Part shown: piece after piece, positions 9,294 to 21,153 of the stretch
Numbering within the stretch: position 1 is the first letter of the stretch
Layout: every line of letters begins with the position of its first letter
Assembly: GCA_047975325.1 (NCBI GenBank)
Contig: JBKEDF010000080.1
Location: 1-64,000, forward strand
DNA: 64,000 nucleotides
Direction of reading: 5' to 3'
From: JBKEDF01 sp047975325
GTDB taxonomy: Bacteria; Pseudomonadota; Alphaproteobacteria; Rhodobacterales; Rhodobacteraceae
Program-made: the position numbers and the translations under genes
Notes under the pieces: model-generated
What the model was told of the DNA's origin: nothing
Seen by the model: only the letters and a program-made list of their open reading frames with translations
The model's database searches: none

Positions 9294-10501
9294 TGGATGG
9301 CAGCTTCGACGACGCGCTGACCGGCGAACAGAAGATCCGCAACTTCAACATCAACTTTGGGCCGCAACACCCTGCTGCACATGGTGTTTTACGTCTTGTC
9401 CTGGAACTTGACGGTGAAATTGTGGAACGTTGCGACCCCCATGTCGGCCTGCTTCATCGCGGGACCGAAAAGCTGATGGAAAGCCGCACCTATCTTCAGA
9501 ACCTGCCCTATTTTGACCGGCTTGATTACGTGGCCCCGATGAACCAGGAACATGCCTGGTGTCTGGCGATCGAACGGCTGACCGGCACGGAGGTGCCCCG
9601 GCGTGCGCAACTTATCCGGGTGCTTTATTCCGAAATCGGGCGCGTGCTGAACCATCTGCTGAACGTGACGACGCAGGCCATGGATGTCGGCGCGCTCACC
9701 CCGCCGCTTTGGGGATTCGAGGAACGCGAAAAGCTGATGATCTTCTATGAAAGGGCCTGTGGGGCGCGGCTCCATTCCGCCTATTTCCGCCCCGGCGGTG
9801 TGCATCAGGATCTGCCTTCGGAACTGGTTGAGGATATCGATACCTGGGCAATCGAATTTCCGAAGGTTCTGGATGATATCGAAACCCTGCTGACGGAAAA
9901 CCGCATTTTCAAGCAGCGCAACGCCGATATCGGCATCATTTCCGAAGAGGATATCCAGAACTGGGGGTATTCGGGCGTGATGGTGCGTGGTTCAGGCCTG
10001 GCCTGGGATCTGCGTCGTGCGCAACCCTATGAATGTTATGATGAATTCGATTTCAAGATCCCGGTTGGCAAGAATGGTGATTGCTATGACCGGTATCTCT
10101 GCCGCATGGCGGAGATGCGCGAATCGACCTCCATCATCCGGCAGGCCTGCGAAAAGCTGCGCCATGAAAAGGGGGATATCCTGGCGCGCGGCAAGATCAC
10201 CCCGCCCAGGCGCGGCGATATGAAAACCTCGATGGAAGCACTGATCCACCACTTCAAGCTTTATACCGAGGGTTTCCATGTTCCCGAAGGGGAAGTCTAT
10301 GCTGCGGTGGAAGCACCGAAGGGTGAATTCGGCGTCTATCTCAAGGCCGACGGAACCAACAAACCCTATCGCGCAAAGATCCGCGCGCCGGGCTATCTGC
10401 ATTTGCAAAGCATGGATCATGTCTGCAAGGGGCATCAGCTTGCCGATGTGTCCGCCATTATCGGAACGATGGATATCGTTTTCGGGGAGGTGGACCGCTG
10501 A
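9290..10501 (+). CDS. nuoD: NADH-quinone oxidoreductase subunit D (49 kDa)
   Basis: A 403-aa quinone-site subunit related to the large subunit of NiFe hydrogenases, with no metal cluster. Recognisable blocks are [15 protein letters not shown], the conserved His-rich quinone-binding loop, [11 protein letters not shown], and the C-terminal [21 protein letters not shown] lies six bases before ATG 9290; ATG 9293 is the second codon. Its stop overlaps the next small membrane gene by ATGA. Confidence 0.95.
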   Translation: MMDGSFDDALTGEQKIRNFNINFGPQHPAAHGVLRLVLELDGEIVERCDPHVGLLHRGTEKLMESRTYLQNLPYFDRLDYVAPMNQEHAWCLAIERLTGTEVPRRAQLIRVLYSEIGRVLNHLLNVTTQAMDVGALTPPLWGFEEREKLMIFYERACGARLHSAYFRPGGVHQDLPSELVEDIDTWAIEFPKVLDDIETLLTENRIFKQRNADIGIISEEDIQNWGYSGVMVRGSGLAWDLRRAQPYECYDEFDFKIPVGKNGDCYDRYLCRMAEMRESTSIIRQACEKLRHEKGDILARGKITPPRRGDMKTSMEALIHHFKLYTEGFHVPEGEVYAAVEAPKGEFGVYLKADGTNKPYRAKIRAPGYLHLQSMDHVCKGHQLADVSAIIGTMDIVFGEVDR

Positions 10502-10710
10502 TGGTCGACCTTCCGCTCCTGCTGATGCTCATGGCGGCCTTTTCGGCCGCGATTGCGGTGTCGCGCAGATTCGACACCCCGGGCTGGGCCTATCCGGCCG
10601 GCATTGCGGTGGGTATCGCACTGCTGTTTGTCCTGTTCCTGGGGTTCACCTCCATGCTGACGTTCGGCCATATATTCGGCATGAACGATATTTTTCCTAT
10701 TCCGGAGTAA
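10501..10710 (+). CDS. Small two-helix membrane protein in the nuo operon
   Basis: A 69-aa protein with two hydrophobic segments (about residues 3-20 and 28-52) separated by the short polar stretch SRRFDTPGW. Its ATG overlaps the nuoD stop and it ends three bases before nuoE, so it is certainly co-transcribed and probably co-translated. Rhodobacterales nuo clusters commonly have small unassigned membrane ORFs at such places. A role as an accessory or assembly subunit of complex I is inference from position only. Confidence 0.75.
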   Translation: MVDLPLLLMLMAAFSAAIAVSRRFDTPGWAYPAGIAVGIALLFVLFLGFTSMLTFGHIFGMNDIFPIPE

Positions 10711-10713
10711 CGC

Positions 10714-11826
10714 ATGCTTCGTCGCCTTTATCATGATCAGCCCGAGAGTTTCGAGTTTACGCCCGCCAATCTGGAATGGGCGCGGGGGCAGATCTCCAAA
10801 TACCCCGAAGGGCGCCAGGCCTCTGCGGTTATCCCGCTGCTGTGGCGGGCGCAGGAACAGGAAGGCTGGCTCAGTCGGCCGGCCATCGAACATGTCGCCT
10901 CAATGCTGGGCATGGCCGATATCCGGGTATTGGAGGTTGCAACTTTCTACTTTATGTTTCAACTGCAACCTGTTGGTTCTGTTGCGCATATCCAGATTTG
11001 CGGTACGACTTCCTGCATGATTTGCGGGGCGGAGGACCTGATTGCCGTCTGCAAGGAACTTATCGCATCGCAGCCGCATGTGGTGTCGGCCGATGGCAAG
11101 TTTTCCTGGGAAGAGGTCGAATGCCTCGGGTCCTGTTCCAATGCGCCGATGGCGCAGATTGGCAAGGATTACTACGAAGATCTGACAGCGCAGAAGCTGC
11201 GTGATCTGATCGGCCGGTTTTCCGGGGGTGAGGTGCCGCAACCGGGGCCTCAAAACGGCCGCTATTCGTCAGAGCCGCTGAATGGGCTGACCAGCCTGAA
11301 GGCGCATGAGGCGGGCAGGGCGAAACATAACGCGTCGGTGGCATGGGCCGTTGGCCTTGGCGATACGATCAAGCGGATCGATGGAACGGAAGTGCCGGTC
11401 CTGACACCATGGCTGGGCAAGGGCGACAAGGCGAAAACCGCGACGGCAACCGGAAAGAAACCGGCAAAAACCAAGGCGGCACCCAAGCCAGCGGCTAAAT
11501 CGAAAACCCCAACGGCCAGAACGAAAACCGCTGTCACGACGGATGGCAAGCCCAAGGGGATCAAGGCCCCACGTGGCGGACAGCCCGACGATCTGAAGGA
11601 GATCGAGGGCATCGGGCCGAAACTGGAAGAAATCCTCAATGGCTGGGGGATCTTCCATTTCGATCAGATCGCCGCATGGGGCGCGGCCGAGGTGGACTAT
11701 GCCGATAACAATGTGCCGCGCTTCAAGGGCCGGGCAAGCCGGGATAAATGGGTGGCGCAGGCAAAGATCATCACATCCGAAGGGCTTGAGGCGTTCCGCG
11801 TCCGGGCCAGAACCAACGATTATTGA
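10714..11826 (+). CDS. nuoE: NADH-quinone oxidoreductase subunit E with C-terminal extension
   Basis: The first ~170 residues are the 24-kDa thioredoxin-like 2Fe-2S (N1a) subunit, with ligands in [10 protein letters not shown] and CLGSCSNAP. The protein is 370 aa, about twice the usual length. Residues ~225-275 are a Lys/Ala/Pro/Thr-rich linker. The last ~80 residues contain a helix-hairpin-helix-like motif ([20 protein letters not shown]) and end [11 protein letters not shown]. Such tails are known on Rhodobacterales NuoE and on L21-like proteins; their function is not established. It is followed 10 bp later by a DUF5337-type gene. Confidence 0.93.
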   Translation: MLRRLYHDQPESFEFTPANLEWARGQISKYPEGRQASAVIPLLWRAQEQEGWLSRPAIEHVASMLGMADIRVLEVATFYFMFQLQPVGSVAHIQICGTTSCMICGAEDLIAVCKELIASQPHVVSADGKFSWEEVECLGSCSNAPMAQIGKDYYEDLTAQKLRDLIGRFSGGEVPQPGPQNGRYSSEPLNGLTSLKAHEAGRAKHNASVAWAVGLGDTIKRIDGTEVPVLTPWLGKGDKAKTATATGKKPAKTKAAPKPAAKSKTPTARTKTAVTTDGKPKGIKAPRGGQPDDLKEIEGIGPKLEEILNGWGIFHFDQIAAWGAAEVDYADNNVPRFKGRASRDKWVAQAKIITSEGLEAFRVRARTNDY

Positions 11827-11836
11827 GGGCGATTGA

Positions 11837-12061
11837 ATGGCGCGGCCCGATCAGGATCAGGACCAGCAACTGGCACGGCAGGCGCGTCTGGTCGCCTTCG
11901 TGATTGCCGGGACGATGATCCTGTGGATGGGGGCGCAATGGCTGGGGGGCAGGCTGGGGCTTGAGGCCCGCTATGTCTTCCTTTTCGATTTCGCCGCCCT
12001 GGCCGCGTTCTTCTGGGCGCTGGTCGTGACATATCAGATCTGGCGCAAGCGCCGGGGTTGA
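11837..12061 (+). CDS. DUF5337-type small membrane protein in the nuo operon
   Basis: A 74-aa protein with a Gln/Asp/Arg-rich N-terminus (MARPDQDQDQQLARQARL), two predicted membrane helices (about 18-36 and 45-66) and a basic end (WRKRRG), suggesting a cytoplasmic C-terminus. It resembles the DUF5337 family that recurs between nuoE and nuoF in Rhodobacterales. No biochemical role is known; its fixed position suggests complex I assembly or stability. It is 12 bp upstream of nuoF. Confidence 0.75.
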   Translation: MARPDQDQDQQLARQARLVAFVIAGTMILWMGAQWLGGRLGLEARYVFLFDFAALAAFFWALVVTYQIWRKRRG

Positions 12062-13658
<1,597 letters not shown>

Positions 13659-13662
<4 letters not shown>

Positions 13663-13727
13663 GGCGGGCCACAAGGTTTTTCGTGGGGGCGGCCCTGGCC
13701 GTCCGTGCCGTGAGGATGGCGGGGTAG
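13659..13727 (+). CDS. Possible 22-codon ORF before nuoG
   Basis: ATG 13659 overlaps the preceding lipoprotein stop (ATGA) and the frame ends TAG at 13725, four bases before nuoG. It encodes a short basic/hydrophobic peptide ([14 protein letters not shown]...). It may be a shortened relic of a longer membrane gene, a coupling peptide, or chance. I include it only because of the exact tiling with its neighbours. Confidence 0.2.
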
Positions 13728-13731
13728 AGGC

Positions 13732-15735
13732 ATGTCCAATCTGAAGAAAATCGTCATCGACGGGATCGAGGTCGAGGTGGATGCCGCGATGACCATCATC
13801 CAGGCGGCAGAGGTGGCAGGCGTGGAAATCCCGCGTTTCTGTTATCATGAACGGCTGTCGATTGCAGGGAATTGCCGGATGTGCCTGGTGGAGGTCGTGG
13901 GCGGCCCGCCGAAACCCACTGCCTCCTGCGCGATGCAGGTAAGGGATCTGCGCCCTGGGCCGGAAGGCCAGCCCCCTGTCGTCAAGACAAATTCCCCCAT
14001 GGTCAAGAAGGCCCGTGAAGGGGTGATGGAATTCCTGCTGATCAATCACCCGCTGGATTGCCCGATCTGCGATCAGGGTGGCGAATGTGACCTGCAGGAT
14101 CAGGCAATGGCCTATGGTGTGGATTTTTCCCGTTTCCGGGAACCCAAGCGCGCCTCCGAGGATCTGGATCTCGGCCCCCTGGTGGCCACGACCATGACGC
14201 GCTGTATCTCCTGCACGCGATGTGTGCGCTTCACGACCGAGGTGGCCGGTATAACCCAGATGGGACAGACGGGCCGGGGTGAGGATGCGGAGATCACCTC
14301 TTACCTCAACCAGACGCTGCAATCGAACCTGCAGGGCAATATCATCGACCTTTGCCCGGTCGGTGCGCTGACGTCCAAGCCTTATGCGTTCACGGCCCGG
14401 CCATGGGAACTTGGCAAGACCGAAACCGTGGATGTCATGGATGCGCTGGGGTCGAATATCCGGGTCGATACCAAGGGGCGTGAGGTGATGCGGATCCTGC
14501 CGCGCAACAATGATGCGGTGAATGAGGAATGGATATCCGACAAGACACGTTTTGTCTGGGATGGTCTGCGGCGGCAGCGGCTGGATGTGCCTTATATCCG
14601 TGAAAACGGCAAGCTGCGGAAGGCAGGCTGGGACGAGGCGTTGTCAGCGGCGGCGGCGGCCATGAAAGGGAAGAAACTTGCCGGGCTGGTCGGTGATCTG
14701 GCCCCGGTGGAGGCCGCCTATAGCCTGAAGACCCTGATCGAGGGGCTGGGCGGGCATGTCGAATGCCGGACCGATGGTGCGAAACTGCCCGAAGGCAACC
14801 GGTCCGCCTATGTCGGGACCGCGGCGATTGAGGATATCGACAGTGCGAAATCCATCCTGCTCGTGGGAACCAACCCGCGTAATGAGGCGCCAGTGATCAA
14901 TGCCCGGATCCGCAAGGCATGGGCGGCCGGGGCGGATGTGTCATTGATCGGCGAGGCGGTGGATCTGACCTATGACTATGCGCATCTTGGCAAGGATCGC
15001 GCCACTTTGGTGAAAGCGGCGAAGAATGGCCTTGCGACGGATTTGGTGATCCTGGGGCAGAGTGCGCTGCGCGAGGCCGATGGCGAGGCGGTCCTGAGCC
15101 AGGTGATGAAACTGGTCGGGGATGCCGGTGCGAAACTGCTGGTTCTTCATGGTGCCGCCGCGCGTGTGGGGGCGATGGATGTCGGTGCCGTTACCAGCGG
15201 AGGCATGAATGTGGCACTGGACGGGGCCGAGGTGGTTTACAACCTCGGGGCCGATGAGCTGGAGATCGCCCCGGGCGCATTCGTGATTTATCAGGGCAGC
15301 CATGGGGATCGGGGGGCCCACCGCGCCGATATCATCCTGCCTGCCGCAGCATGGACCGAGGAAAACGGCCTTTTCGTCAATACCGAAGGTCGGCCGCAAC
15401 GGGCAATGCGGGCGGGGTTTGCCCCCGGTGAAGCCAAGGAAAACTGGGCAATCCTGCGGGCGCTATCCGCAGAACTTGGTGCACAGCTGCCCTGGGACAG
15501 TCTTGCGGCTCTGCGTGCCCAACTGGTGGCCGAGGTGCCGCATCTGGCCGCGATTGACGAATTGATGACCAATGACTGGCAAAGCCTGCCGCTGTGCGAA
15601 CCTGCGAAGGCGGATTTCCTGCCGGGCCTGCAGGAATTCTACCTGACGAACCCGATTGCCCGCGCTTCGGCGTTGATGGGCGAATTGCAGGCCATGGCAA
15701 ATGCGATGGTCGATCACCCGATGGCGGCGGAGTAA
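13732..15735 (+). CDS. nuoG: NADH-quinone oxidoreductase subunit G (75 kDa)
   Basis: A 667-aa subunit that chains three iron-sulfur clusters. The N1b 2Fe-2S ligands lie in CRMCLVEV, N5 in [18 protein letters not shown], and N4 in [11 protein letters not shown] plus a Cys at LCPVGAL. The rest is a molybdopterin-oxidoreductase-like fold that has lost its cofactor. Length is in the alphaproteobacterial/mitochondrial range (~670-690), so the extra N7 cluster seen in E. coli is not expected. Confidence 0.95.
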   Translation: MSNLKKIVIDGIEVEVDAAMTIIQAAEVAGVEIPRFCYHERLSIAGNCRMCLVEVVGGPPKPTASCAMQVRDLRPGPEGQPPVVKTNSPMVKKAREGVMEFLLINHPLDCPICDQGGECDLQDQAMAYGVDFSRFREPKRASEDLDLGPLVATTMTRCISCTRCVRFTTEVAGITQMGQTGRGEDAEITSYLNQTLQSNLQGNIIDLCPVGALTSKPYAFTARPWELGKTETVDVMDALGSNIRVDTKGREVMRILPRNNDAVNEEWISDKTRFVWDGLRRQRLDVPYIRENGKLRKAGWDEALSAAAAAMKGKKLAGLVGDLAPVEAAYSLKTLIEGLGGHVECRTDGAKLPEGNRSAYVGTAAIEDIDSAKSILLVGTNPRNEAPVINARIRKAWAAGADVSLIGEAVDLTYDYAHLGKDRATLVKAAKNGLATDLVILGQSALREADGEAVLSQVMKLVGDAGAKLLVLHGAAARVGAMDVGAVTSGGMNVALDGAEVVYNLGADELEIAPGAFVIYQGSHGDRGAHRADIILPAAAWTEENGLFVNTEGRPQRAMRAGFAPGEAKENWAILRALSAELGAQLPWDSLAALRAQLVAEVPHLAAIDELMTNDWQSLPLCEPAKADFLPGLQEFYLTNPIARASALMGELQAMANAMVDHPMAAE

Positions 15736-15738
15736 ACC

Positions 15739-16008
15739 TTGACCCTGCAACCGCATCATATCTTCCCGCTTTCAGCCAGGACTGGCATGGCCATCCCCGA
15801 TGCAGGTCTTGCGCGCGCCGCCCGGTCCCTGATTGCGGAAAGCGGTGGTATTTGGCGTGGTGATGCGGTTTACACCATTCCGACAGCCTTGCCATGTCGG
15901 GTGGCAAAGAAAGAGGCCGGCATGATCCTGCGCGACCGAACCGTGCAGCGGCATCCCGGCGACAAGAACGGACAAGAACGGCTGAGGGACAAGGGACGAC
16001 ATGTCTGA
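15739..16008 (+). CDS. Possible 89-aa protein between nuoG and nuoH
   Basis: A TTG start at 15739 has GGAG five bases upstream, inside the nuoG end, and the frame runs 89 codons to overlap the nuoH start by eight bases. The product ([15 protein letters not shown]..., then [19 protein letters not shown]) is basic with no clear membrane helix. An internal ATG at 15787 is an alternative start. I do not recognise it. Tiling and the Shine-Dalgarno site favour expression; amino-acid composition is not decisive. Confidence 0.4.
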   Translation: MTLQPHHIFPLSARTGMAIPDAGLARAARSLIAESGGIWRGDAVYTIPTALPCRVAKKEAGMILRDRTVQRHPGDKNGQERLRDKGRHV

Positions 16009-17038
16009 TTTTCTGCAAACCGGCCTGGGGATTACGGTGCTGATCGTGGCGCAATGCCTGTTGCTGGTGGTTCCGCTGCTGGTTTCGCTGGCTTTCCTGA
16101 TGTATGCCGACCGCAAGATCTGGGCTGCGGTACAGATGCGCAAGGGGCCCAATGTGGTGGGCGTCTTCGGTTTGCTGCAATCCTTTGCCGATTTCCTGAA
16201 GTATATCGTCAAGGAAATTGTCGTTCCGGCCGGGGCGGATCGTTTCGTCTTTTTCCTCGCGCCGATGCTGAGCTTTGTCCTTGCCATGATTGCCTGGGCG
16301 GTGGTGCCCTTCAATTCGGGCTGGGTCGTAGCCGATATCAACGTGGCCATCCTATATATCTTTGCCGTTTCCTCGCTGGAGGTTTACGGTGTGATCATGG
16401 GGGGCTGGGCCTCGAACTCCAAATATCCGTTTCTCGGTTCCCTTCGTTCGGCGGCCCAGATGATTTCCTATGAGGTCTCGATCGGGCTGATCATCATCGG
16501 GATCATCATCTCAACCGGGTCGATGAACCTCACTGCCATCGTTGAGGCGCAGCGGGGCAGTTTCGGGCTGTTCAACTGGTACTGGCTGCCGCATTTCCCG
16601 ATGCTGTTCCTGTTCTTCATTTCCGCCCTCGCGGAAACCAATCGCCCGCCCTTCGATCTTCCAGAGGCTGAATCGGAACTGGTGGCGGGATATCAGGTGG
16701 AATATTCCTCGACGCCCTTCCTCTTGTTCATGATCGGTGAACTGACGGCCGTGGTGCTGATGTGCGCGCTGGTCTCGTTGCTGTTCCTGGGCGGCTGGCT
16801 TTCGCCCATTCCGGGATTGCCGGATGGTATCCTGTGGATGGTGCTGAAGATGGCGGTTTGCTTCTTCTTCTTCTCGATGGTGAAGGCCATCGTGCCGCGC
16901 TACCGCTATGATCAGCTCATGCGGATCGGCTGGAAGGTCTTTCTGCCCATGTCGATTGGCTGGGTGGTGCTGGTGGCGTTCCTGGCGAAGTTTGAAATTC
17001 TCGGCGGCTTCTGGGCCCGCTGGGCGATAGGAGGCTGA
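16001..17038 (+). CDS. nuoH: NADH-quinone oxidoreductase subunit H
   Basis: A 345-aa subunit with eight membrane helices that forms the quinone chamber with NuoB and NuoD. Conserved blocks include ERK-like [20 protein letters not shown] near the N-terminus and the acidic loop [20 protein letters not shown], which links quinone reduction to proton pumping. AGGGACAAGGGA precedes the ATG. Confidence 0.95.
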   Translation: MSDFLQTGLGITVLIVAQCLLLVVPLLVSLAFLMYADRKIWAAVQMRKGPNVVGVFGLLQSFADFLKYIVKEIVVPAGADRFVFFLAPMLSFVLAMIAWAVVPFNSGWVVADINVAILYIFAVSSLEVYGVIMGGWASNSKYPFLGSLRSAAQMISYEVSIGLIIIGIIISTGSMNLTAIVEAQRGSFGLFNWYWLPHFPMLFLFFISALAETNRPPFDLPEAESELVAGYQVEYSSTPFLLFMIGELTAVVLMCALVSLLFLGGWLSPIPGLPDGILWMVLKMAVCFFFFSMVKAIVPRYRYDQLMRIGWKVFLPMSIGWVVLVAFLAKFEILGGFWARWAIGG

Positions 17039-17039
17039 A

Positions 17040-17543
17040 ATGGGGGAAGCACGCGCCATAGACTGGGGCCGGGCCACCAAGTATTTCCTGCTGGTGGATT
17101 TCATCAAGGGCTTTGGCATCGGGATGAAATATTTCTTTGCGCCAAAGGCGACGATCAACTACCCGCATGAAAAAGGCCCGCTTTCCCCGCGTTTCAGGGG
17201 GGAACATGCGTTGCGCCGCTATCCCAACGGGGAAGAACGATGCATCGCCTGCAAGCTTTGTGAGGCGGTTTGCCCGGCCCAGGCGATCACCATTGATGCT
17301 GAACCGCGTGACGACGGGTCGCGCAGGACCACGCGCTACGATATCGACATGACGAAATGCATCTATTGCGGGTTCTGCCAGGAAGCCTGCCCCGTGGATG
17401 CCATTGTCGAAGGCCCGAATTTCGAATTCGCCACGGAAACCCGGGAAGAGCTTTTCTACAACAAGGAAAAGCTCCTGGATAACGGAGCCCGCTGGGAAGC
17501 CGAAATCGCCCGCAACCTTGAAATGGATGCGCCCTACAGATGA
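17040..17543 (+). CDS. nuoI: NADH-quinone oxidoreductase subunit I (TYKY, 2x[4Fe-4S])
   Basis: A 167-aa ferredoxin-like subunit carrying clusters N6a and N6b. Two CxxCxxCxxxCP motifs are present: [12 protein letters not shown] and [12 protein letters not shown]. The N-terminal amphipathic stretch resembles mitochondrial TYKY. GGAGG precedes the start by about six bases, and the stop overlaps the next gene. Confidence 0.95.
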   Translation: MGEARAIDWGRATKYFLLVDFIKGFGIGMKYFFAPKATINYPHEKGPLSPRFRGEHALRRYPNGEERCIACKLCEAVCPAQAITIDAEPRDDGSRRTTRYDIDMTKCIYCGFCQEACPVDAIVEGPNFEFATETREELFYNKEKLLDNGARWEAEIARNLEMDAPYR

Positions 17544-17950
17544 CCGAGGATTTCGCAAAGATCTTCAAGACCATGATGGAGCAGGGGCAGGAAATGGCCA
17601 GGGCCTTTGCTCCGGCGCTGGAAGGCATGGATGTGAAGGGATTTGAAAAGCTTTTTCCGACCATGCCGAAGGATATGCTGGAAACCTGGTTCGGCAAGAC
17701 CTTCAACCCCGAAGGGCTGGATGCGCGAACGCGGCTGCTTGTGACGATTGCCGCGCTGACGGTTCTGGGGGCGCAGGCCGAGGCGCAGATGCGACTGACC
17801 ATCCGCCATGCGCTGGAGGCAGGCGCCACGAAACGCGAGATTGCTGAGGTGATCTGGCAAATGAGCATGTTCGGCGGGCTGCCCGCCATGCAAAAGGCGC
17901 TGGAAATTGCCCAGAGTGTCTTTGCCGAGACCGAGGAGGAGCCTGAATGA
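17540..17950 (+). CDS. Carboxymuconolactone decarboxylase-like (CMD/AhpD fold) protein in nuo operon
   Basis: A 136-aa protein whose C-terminal ~85 residues follow the CMD pattern: [47 protein letters not shown]. The AhpD CxxC redox pair is absent, so peroxidase-partner chemistry is unlikely. The ATG overlaps the nuoI stop and its end overlaps the nuoJ start, showing full integration into the operon. CMD-like genes at this position are a Rhodobacterales habit; function there is unknown. Confidence 0.75.
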   Translation: MTEDFAKIFKTMMEQGQEMARAFAPALEGMDVKGFEKLFPTMPKDMLETWFGKTFNPEGLDARTRLLVTIAALTVLGAQAEAQMRLTIRHALEAGATKREIAEVIWQMSMFGGLPAMQKALEIAQSVFAETEEEPE

Positions 17951-18561
17951 GCTTTGCCGATTTTGCCTTCTATGTCTTTGCCCTGATTGTGGTGACGGCG
18001 GGGCTGATGGTGACGGTAAGTCGCAACCCGGTTCATTCGGTGCTGTGGCTGATCCTGACCTTTCTGTCTGCCTCGGGGCTCTTCGTGCTTTTGGGGGCGG
18101 AATTTGTCGCCATGCTGCTGATCATCGTCTATGTGGGCGCGGTCGCGGTGCTTTTCCTTTTCGTGGTGATGATGCTCGATGTCGATTTCGCCGAACTGAA
18201 GGGGGAAATGGCGCGTTACATGCCGTTGGCATTGCTGATCGGGGTCGTGCTGTTGATGGAACTGGGCCTGGCCTATGGGGCCTGGGTGCAGGCCGATGGC
18301 GCGCCCGGGCTGCGTCAGGCGGTGACGCCCGATATCACCGAGGTTGAAAACACCCGTGCATTGGGGCTGCTGATCTATGACAGGTATTTCCTGCTGTTCC
18401 AGCTTGCCGGGATGGTGCTGCTTGTCGCGATGATCGGGGCAATCGTGCTGACCATCCGCCACCGCAAGGATGTCAAACGCCAGAACGTGCTGCATCAGAT
18501 GTGGCGCGACCCGGCCAAGGCGATGGAACTGAAGGATGTGAAGCCCGGGCAGGGGCTCTGA
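17947..18561 (+). CDS. nuoJ: NADH-quinone oxidoreductase subunit J
   Basis: A 204-aa membrane subunit (ND6 homologue) with five predicted helices. The third helix contains the conserved [20 protein letters not shown] segment, whose pi-bulge is important for coupling. The C-terminal ~50 residues are polar and charged. The ATG overlaps the preceding stop. A 9-bp stem hairpin lies downstream before nuoK. Confidence 0.95.
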   Translation: MSFADFAFYVFALIVVTAGLMVTVSRNPVHSVLWLILTFLSASGLFVLLGAEFVAMLLIIVYVGAVAVLFLFVVMMLDVDFAELKGEMARYMPLALLIGVVLLMELGLAYGAWVQADGAPGLRQAVTPDITEVENTRALGLLIYDRYFLLFQLAGMVLLVAMIGAIVLTIRHRKDVKRQNVLHQMWRDPAKAMELKDVKPGQGL

Positions 18562-18570
18562 TAACGAAGG

Positions 18571-18593
18571 AGGCCGCGTGGAAAACGCGGCCT
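18571..18593 (+). repeat. Intercistronic hairpin between nuoJ and nuoK
   Basis: AGGCCGCGT and ACGCGGCCT form a perfect 9-bp stem closed by a GGAAA loop. No U-run follows, so it is not a simple terminator. It may be an RNA processing or stability element within the long nuo transcript. Confidence 0.5.
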
Positions 18594-18654
18594 GCCACGG
18601 GTGAATGCACCCGCGACGGAACTGAAAACGGGCAAAGACCCGGAGGGAACGAGA

Positions 18655-18960
18655 ATGGTTGGACTTGAACATTACCTGGCTGTCGCCGCGGCGCTGTTCG
18701 TGATCGGGATCTTCGGGATCTTCCTCAACCGGAAGAATGTCATCGTGATCCTGATGTCGATCGAATTGATGCTCCTGTCGGTGAACATCAACCTTGTCGC
18801 CTTTTCCTCCCATCTGGGTGATCTGGTGGGGCAGGTCTTTACCATGTTCGTCCTGACGGTCGCCGCCGCCGAGGCCTCGATCGGGTTGGCGATCCTTGTG
18901 GTGTTCTTCCGCAATCGTGGTTCCATCGATGTCGAAGACGTGAATGTGATGAAAGGCTGA
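18655..18960 (+). CDS. nuoK: NADH-quinone oxidoreductase subunit K
   Basis: A 101-aa subunit (ND4L homologue) with three membrane helices and the conserved glutamates in [16 protein letters not shown] and [17 protein letters not shown], used in proton transfer. The frame is open from a GTG at 18601, but ATG 18655 with GGAGG nine bases upstream gives the standard length and N-terminus. Confidence 0.95.
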   Translation: MVGLEHYLAVAAALFVIGIFGIFLNRKNVIVILMSIELMLLSVNINLVAFSSHLGDLVGQVFTMFVLTVAAAEASIGLAILVVFFRNRGSIDVEDVNVMKG

Positions 18961-18963
18961 AGC

Positions 18964-21153
18964 ATGGCAACGATCATCCTCTTCGCGCCGCTGATCGGCG
19001 CCCTGATCTGTGGCTTCGGCTGGCGTCTGATCGGTGAGAAGGCCGGGCAGGTCATCACCACGTCACTGGTGTTCTTTGCCGCGTTCCTGTCCTGGATCGT
19101 GTTCTTTTCCCATGATGGCGTAACCCAGGAATACACCGTCCTGCGCTGGATCGAGAGCGGATCGCTTGCCACGGAATGGGCGATCCGGCTGGACCGGCTG
19201 ACGGCGATCATGCTGGTGGTGGTGAATTCGGTTTCCGCGCTCGTCCATCTCTATTCCTTCGGCTATATGGCCCATGATGAAAATTGGCGTGAGGGGGAAC
19301 ATTACAGGGCGCGTTTCTTTGCCTATCTGTCCTTCTTCACCTTTGCGATGCTGATGCTGGTCACGTCGAATGATCTGGCGCAGATGTTCTTTGGCTGGGA
19401 AGGCGTGGGCGTGGCCTCCTATCTGCTGATCGGGTTCTATTATCGCAAGCCTTCGGCGAATGCCGCTGCGATAAAGGCGTTTATCGTCAACCGGGTCGGG
19501 GATTTCGGTTTTGCACTGGGGATCTTCGCGCTTTTCTACCTGACGGATTCGATCCGTTTCGATGATGTCTTTGCGGCTGCCCCCGCACTTGCCGAAACCG
19601 ATCTGCGTTTCCTCTGGCGTGACTGGAATGCGGCGGAGGTGATCTCTTTGCTGCTTTTCATCGGCGCGATGGGGAAATCGGCCCAGCTTGTCCTGCATAC
19701 ATGGTTGCCGGATGCGATGGAGGGGCCGACGCCGGTTTCGGCCCTGATCCACGCGGCGACGATGGTGACGGCGGGGGTGTTCCTTGTCTGTCGGATGTCG
19801 CCCCTGATGGAATATGCGCCGGGAGCTACGGGATTCATCACCGCGCTTGGCGCCACCACGGCGTTTTTCGCGGCAACCGTGGGGCTGGTGCAGAACGATA
19901 TCAAGCGCGTGATCGCCTATTCGACCTGTTCGCAATTGGGTTACATGTTCGTCGCGGCGGGTGTGGGGGCCTATCCGGTGGCCATGTTCCACCTGTTCAC
20001 CCATGCCTTCTTCAAGGCGATGCTGTTCCTTGGCGCCGGATCGGTGATCCATGCGATGCATCATGAACAGGACATGCGCCATTATGGCGGGCTGCGCAGG
20101 AAGATCCCCTACACGTTCTGGGCGATGATGATTGGCACGCTGGCCATTACCGGCGTCGGTATTCCGCTTACCCATATCGGCTTTGCCGGTTTCCTGTCGA
20201 AGGATGCCGTGATCGAAAGCGCCTATGTCGGGTCCGATTACGCCTTCTGGTTGCTGGTGATCGCGGCCGGGATGACGAGTTTCTATAGCTGGCGGCTGAT
20301 GTTCATGACCTTCTATGGCACCCCGCGCGGGGGCGGGCACGGTCATCACGGCCACGGGGATGATCATGGGGATCATGAACCGCATGAAAGCCCGAAAACC
20401 ATGCTGATACCCCTGGGGGTGCTGGCGATTGGCGCGATCTTTTCGGGCATGGTCTGGTATGGCGTCTTCTTCGGCAATGAAGAAAGGCTGCGCAACTGGT
20501 TCGGGATGGAGGTCGCTGCTGTCCATGACGAAGAGCCCGAAACCGCAACCGATGGCAGCGCCACCGATACCGCTGCGGCGGAAACCGCCCCGGAGGGGAC
20601 CGAACATGCCGATGCCGCCGAAGCGCCCAGGGGCGCGGTGCTGATCCTGCCCTATGGCGAGGAAGAGCAGGCCATCGTCAATGACCGCCTGCATTACGAT
20701 CCGGCCGAGGCCGGTGAGGGCCATGCGCCGGAAAATATCATTGCGGCCGCGCATGCCGTGCCGGTCTGGGTCAAGGTTTCTCCCTTCATCGCGATGCTGA
20801 TCGGGCTGGCGATGTCCTGGCTCTTCTATATCCGGAGTCCGGATTTGCCCGGCAGGCTCGCCACGGCGCAGCGGCCGCTTTACCTGTTCCTGCTGAACAA
20901 GTGGTATTTCGATGAACTCTATGACTGGATCTTCCTGCGGCCCGCGCGCTGGATCGGGCGGTTCTTCTGGAAAAAGGGTGACGGGACCGTCATTGACGGC
21001 CTGATCAACTGGATTGCACTTGGCTTCATTCCCCGGCTGACGCGGCTCGCGGGGCGGGCGCAGTCCGGCTATCTTTTCCACTACGCATTCGCGATGGTGC
21101 TCGGTATTGCCGTGCTCGTTACCTGGATGTCGCTTTCGGGGGGCGCGCACTAA
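18964..21153 (+). CDS. nuoL: NADH-quinone oxidoreductase subunit L
   Basis: A 729-aa antiporter-like subunit (ND5 homologue), the distal proton pump with the long lateral helix. Typical blocks are [17 protein letters not shown] and [36 protein letters not shown] region residues. It is longer than E. coli NuoL (613 aa). A cytoplasm- or periplasm-exposed insert around residues 455-590 contains a His/Gly/Asp stretch ([15 protein letters not shown]) and an acidic Ala/Thr/Glu region. Its end overlaps nuoM by one base. Confidence 0.95.
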   Translation: MATIILFAPLIGALICGFGWRLIGEKAGQVITTSLVFFAAFLSWIVFFSHDGVTQEYTVLRWIESGSLATEWAIRLDRLTAIMLVVVNSVSALVHLYSFGYMAHDENWREGEHYRARFFAYLSFFTFAMLMLVTSNDLAQMFFGWEGVGVASYLLIGFYYRKPSANAAAIKAFIVNRVGDFGFALGIFALFYLTDSIRFDDVFAAAPALAETDLRFLWRDWNAAEVISLLLFIGAMGKSAQLVLHTWLPDAMEGPTPVSALIHAATMVTAGVFLVCRMSPLMEYAPGATGFITALGATTAFFAATVGLVQNDIKRVIAYSTCSQLGYMFVAAGVGAYPVAMFHLFTHAFFKAMLFLGAGSVIHAMHHEQDMRHYGGLRRKIPYTFWAMMIGTLAITGVGIPLTHIGFAGFLSKDAVIESAYVGSDYAFWLLVIAAGMTSFYSWRLMFMTFYGTPRGGGHGHHGHGDDHGDHEPHESPKTMLIPLGVLAIGAIFSGMVWYGVFFGNEERLRNWFGMEVAAVHDEEPETATDGSATDTAAAETAPEGTEHADAAEAPRGAVLILPYGEEEQAIVNDRLHYDPAEAGEGHAPENIIAAAHAVPVWVKVSPFIAMLIGLAMSWLFYIRSPDLPGRLATAQRPLYLFLLNKWYFDELYDWIFLRPARWIGRFFWKKGDGTVIDGLINWIALGFIPRLTRLAGRAQSGYLFHYAFAMVLGIAVLVTWMSLSGGAH

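Noticed and set aside
19063..21150. 695-codon open frame on the minus strand opposite nuoL
   Set aside because: It is a shadow of nuoL; composition is His/Arg/Gln rich with no recognisable domain, and complex I subunit L on the plus strand explains the stretch.
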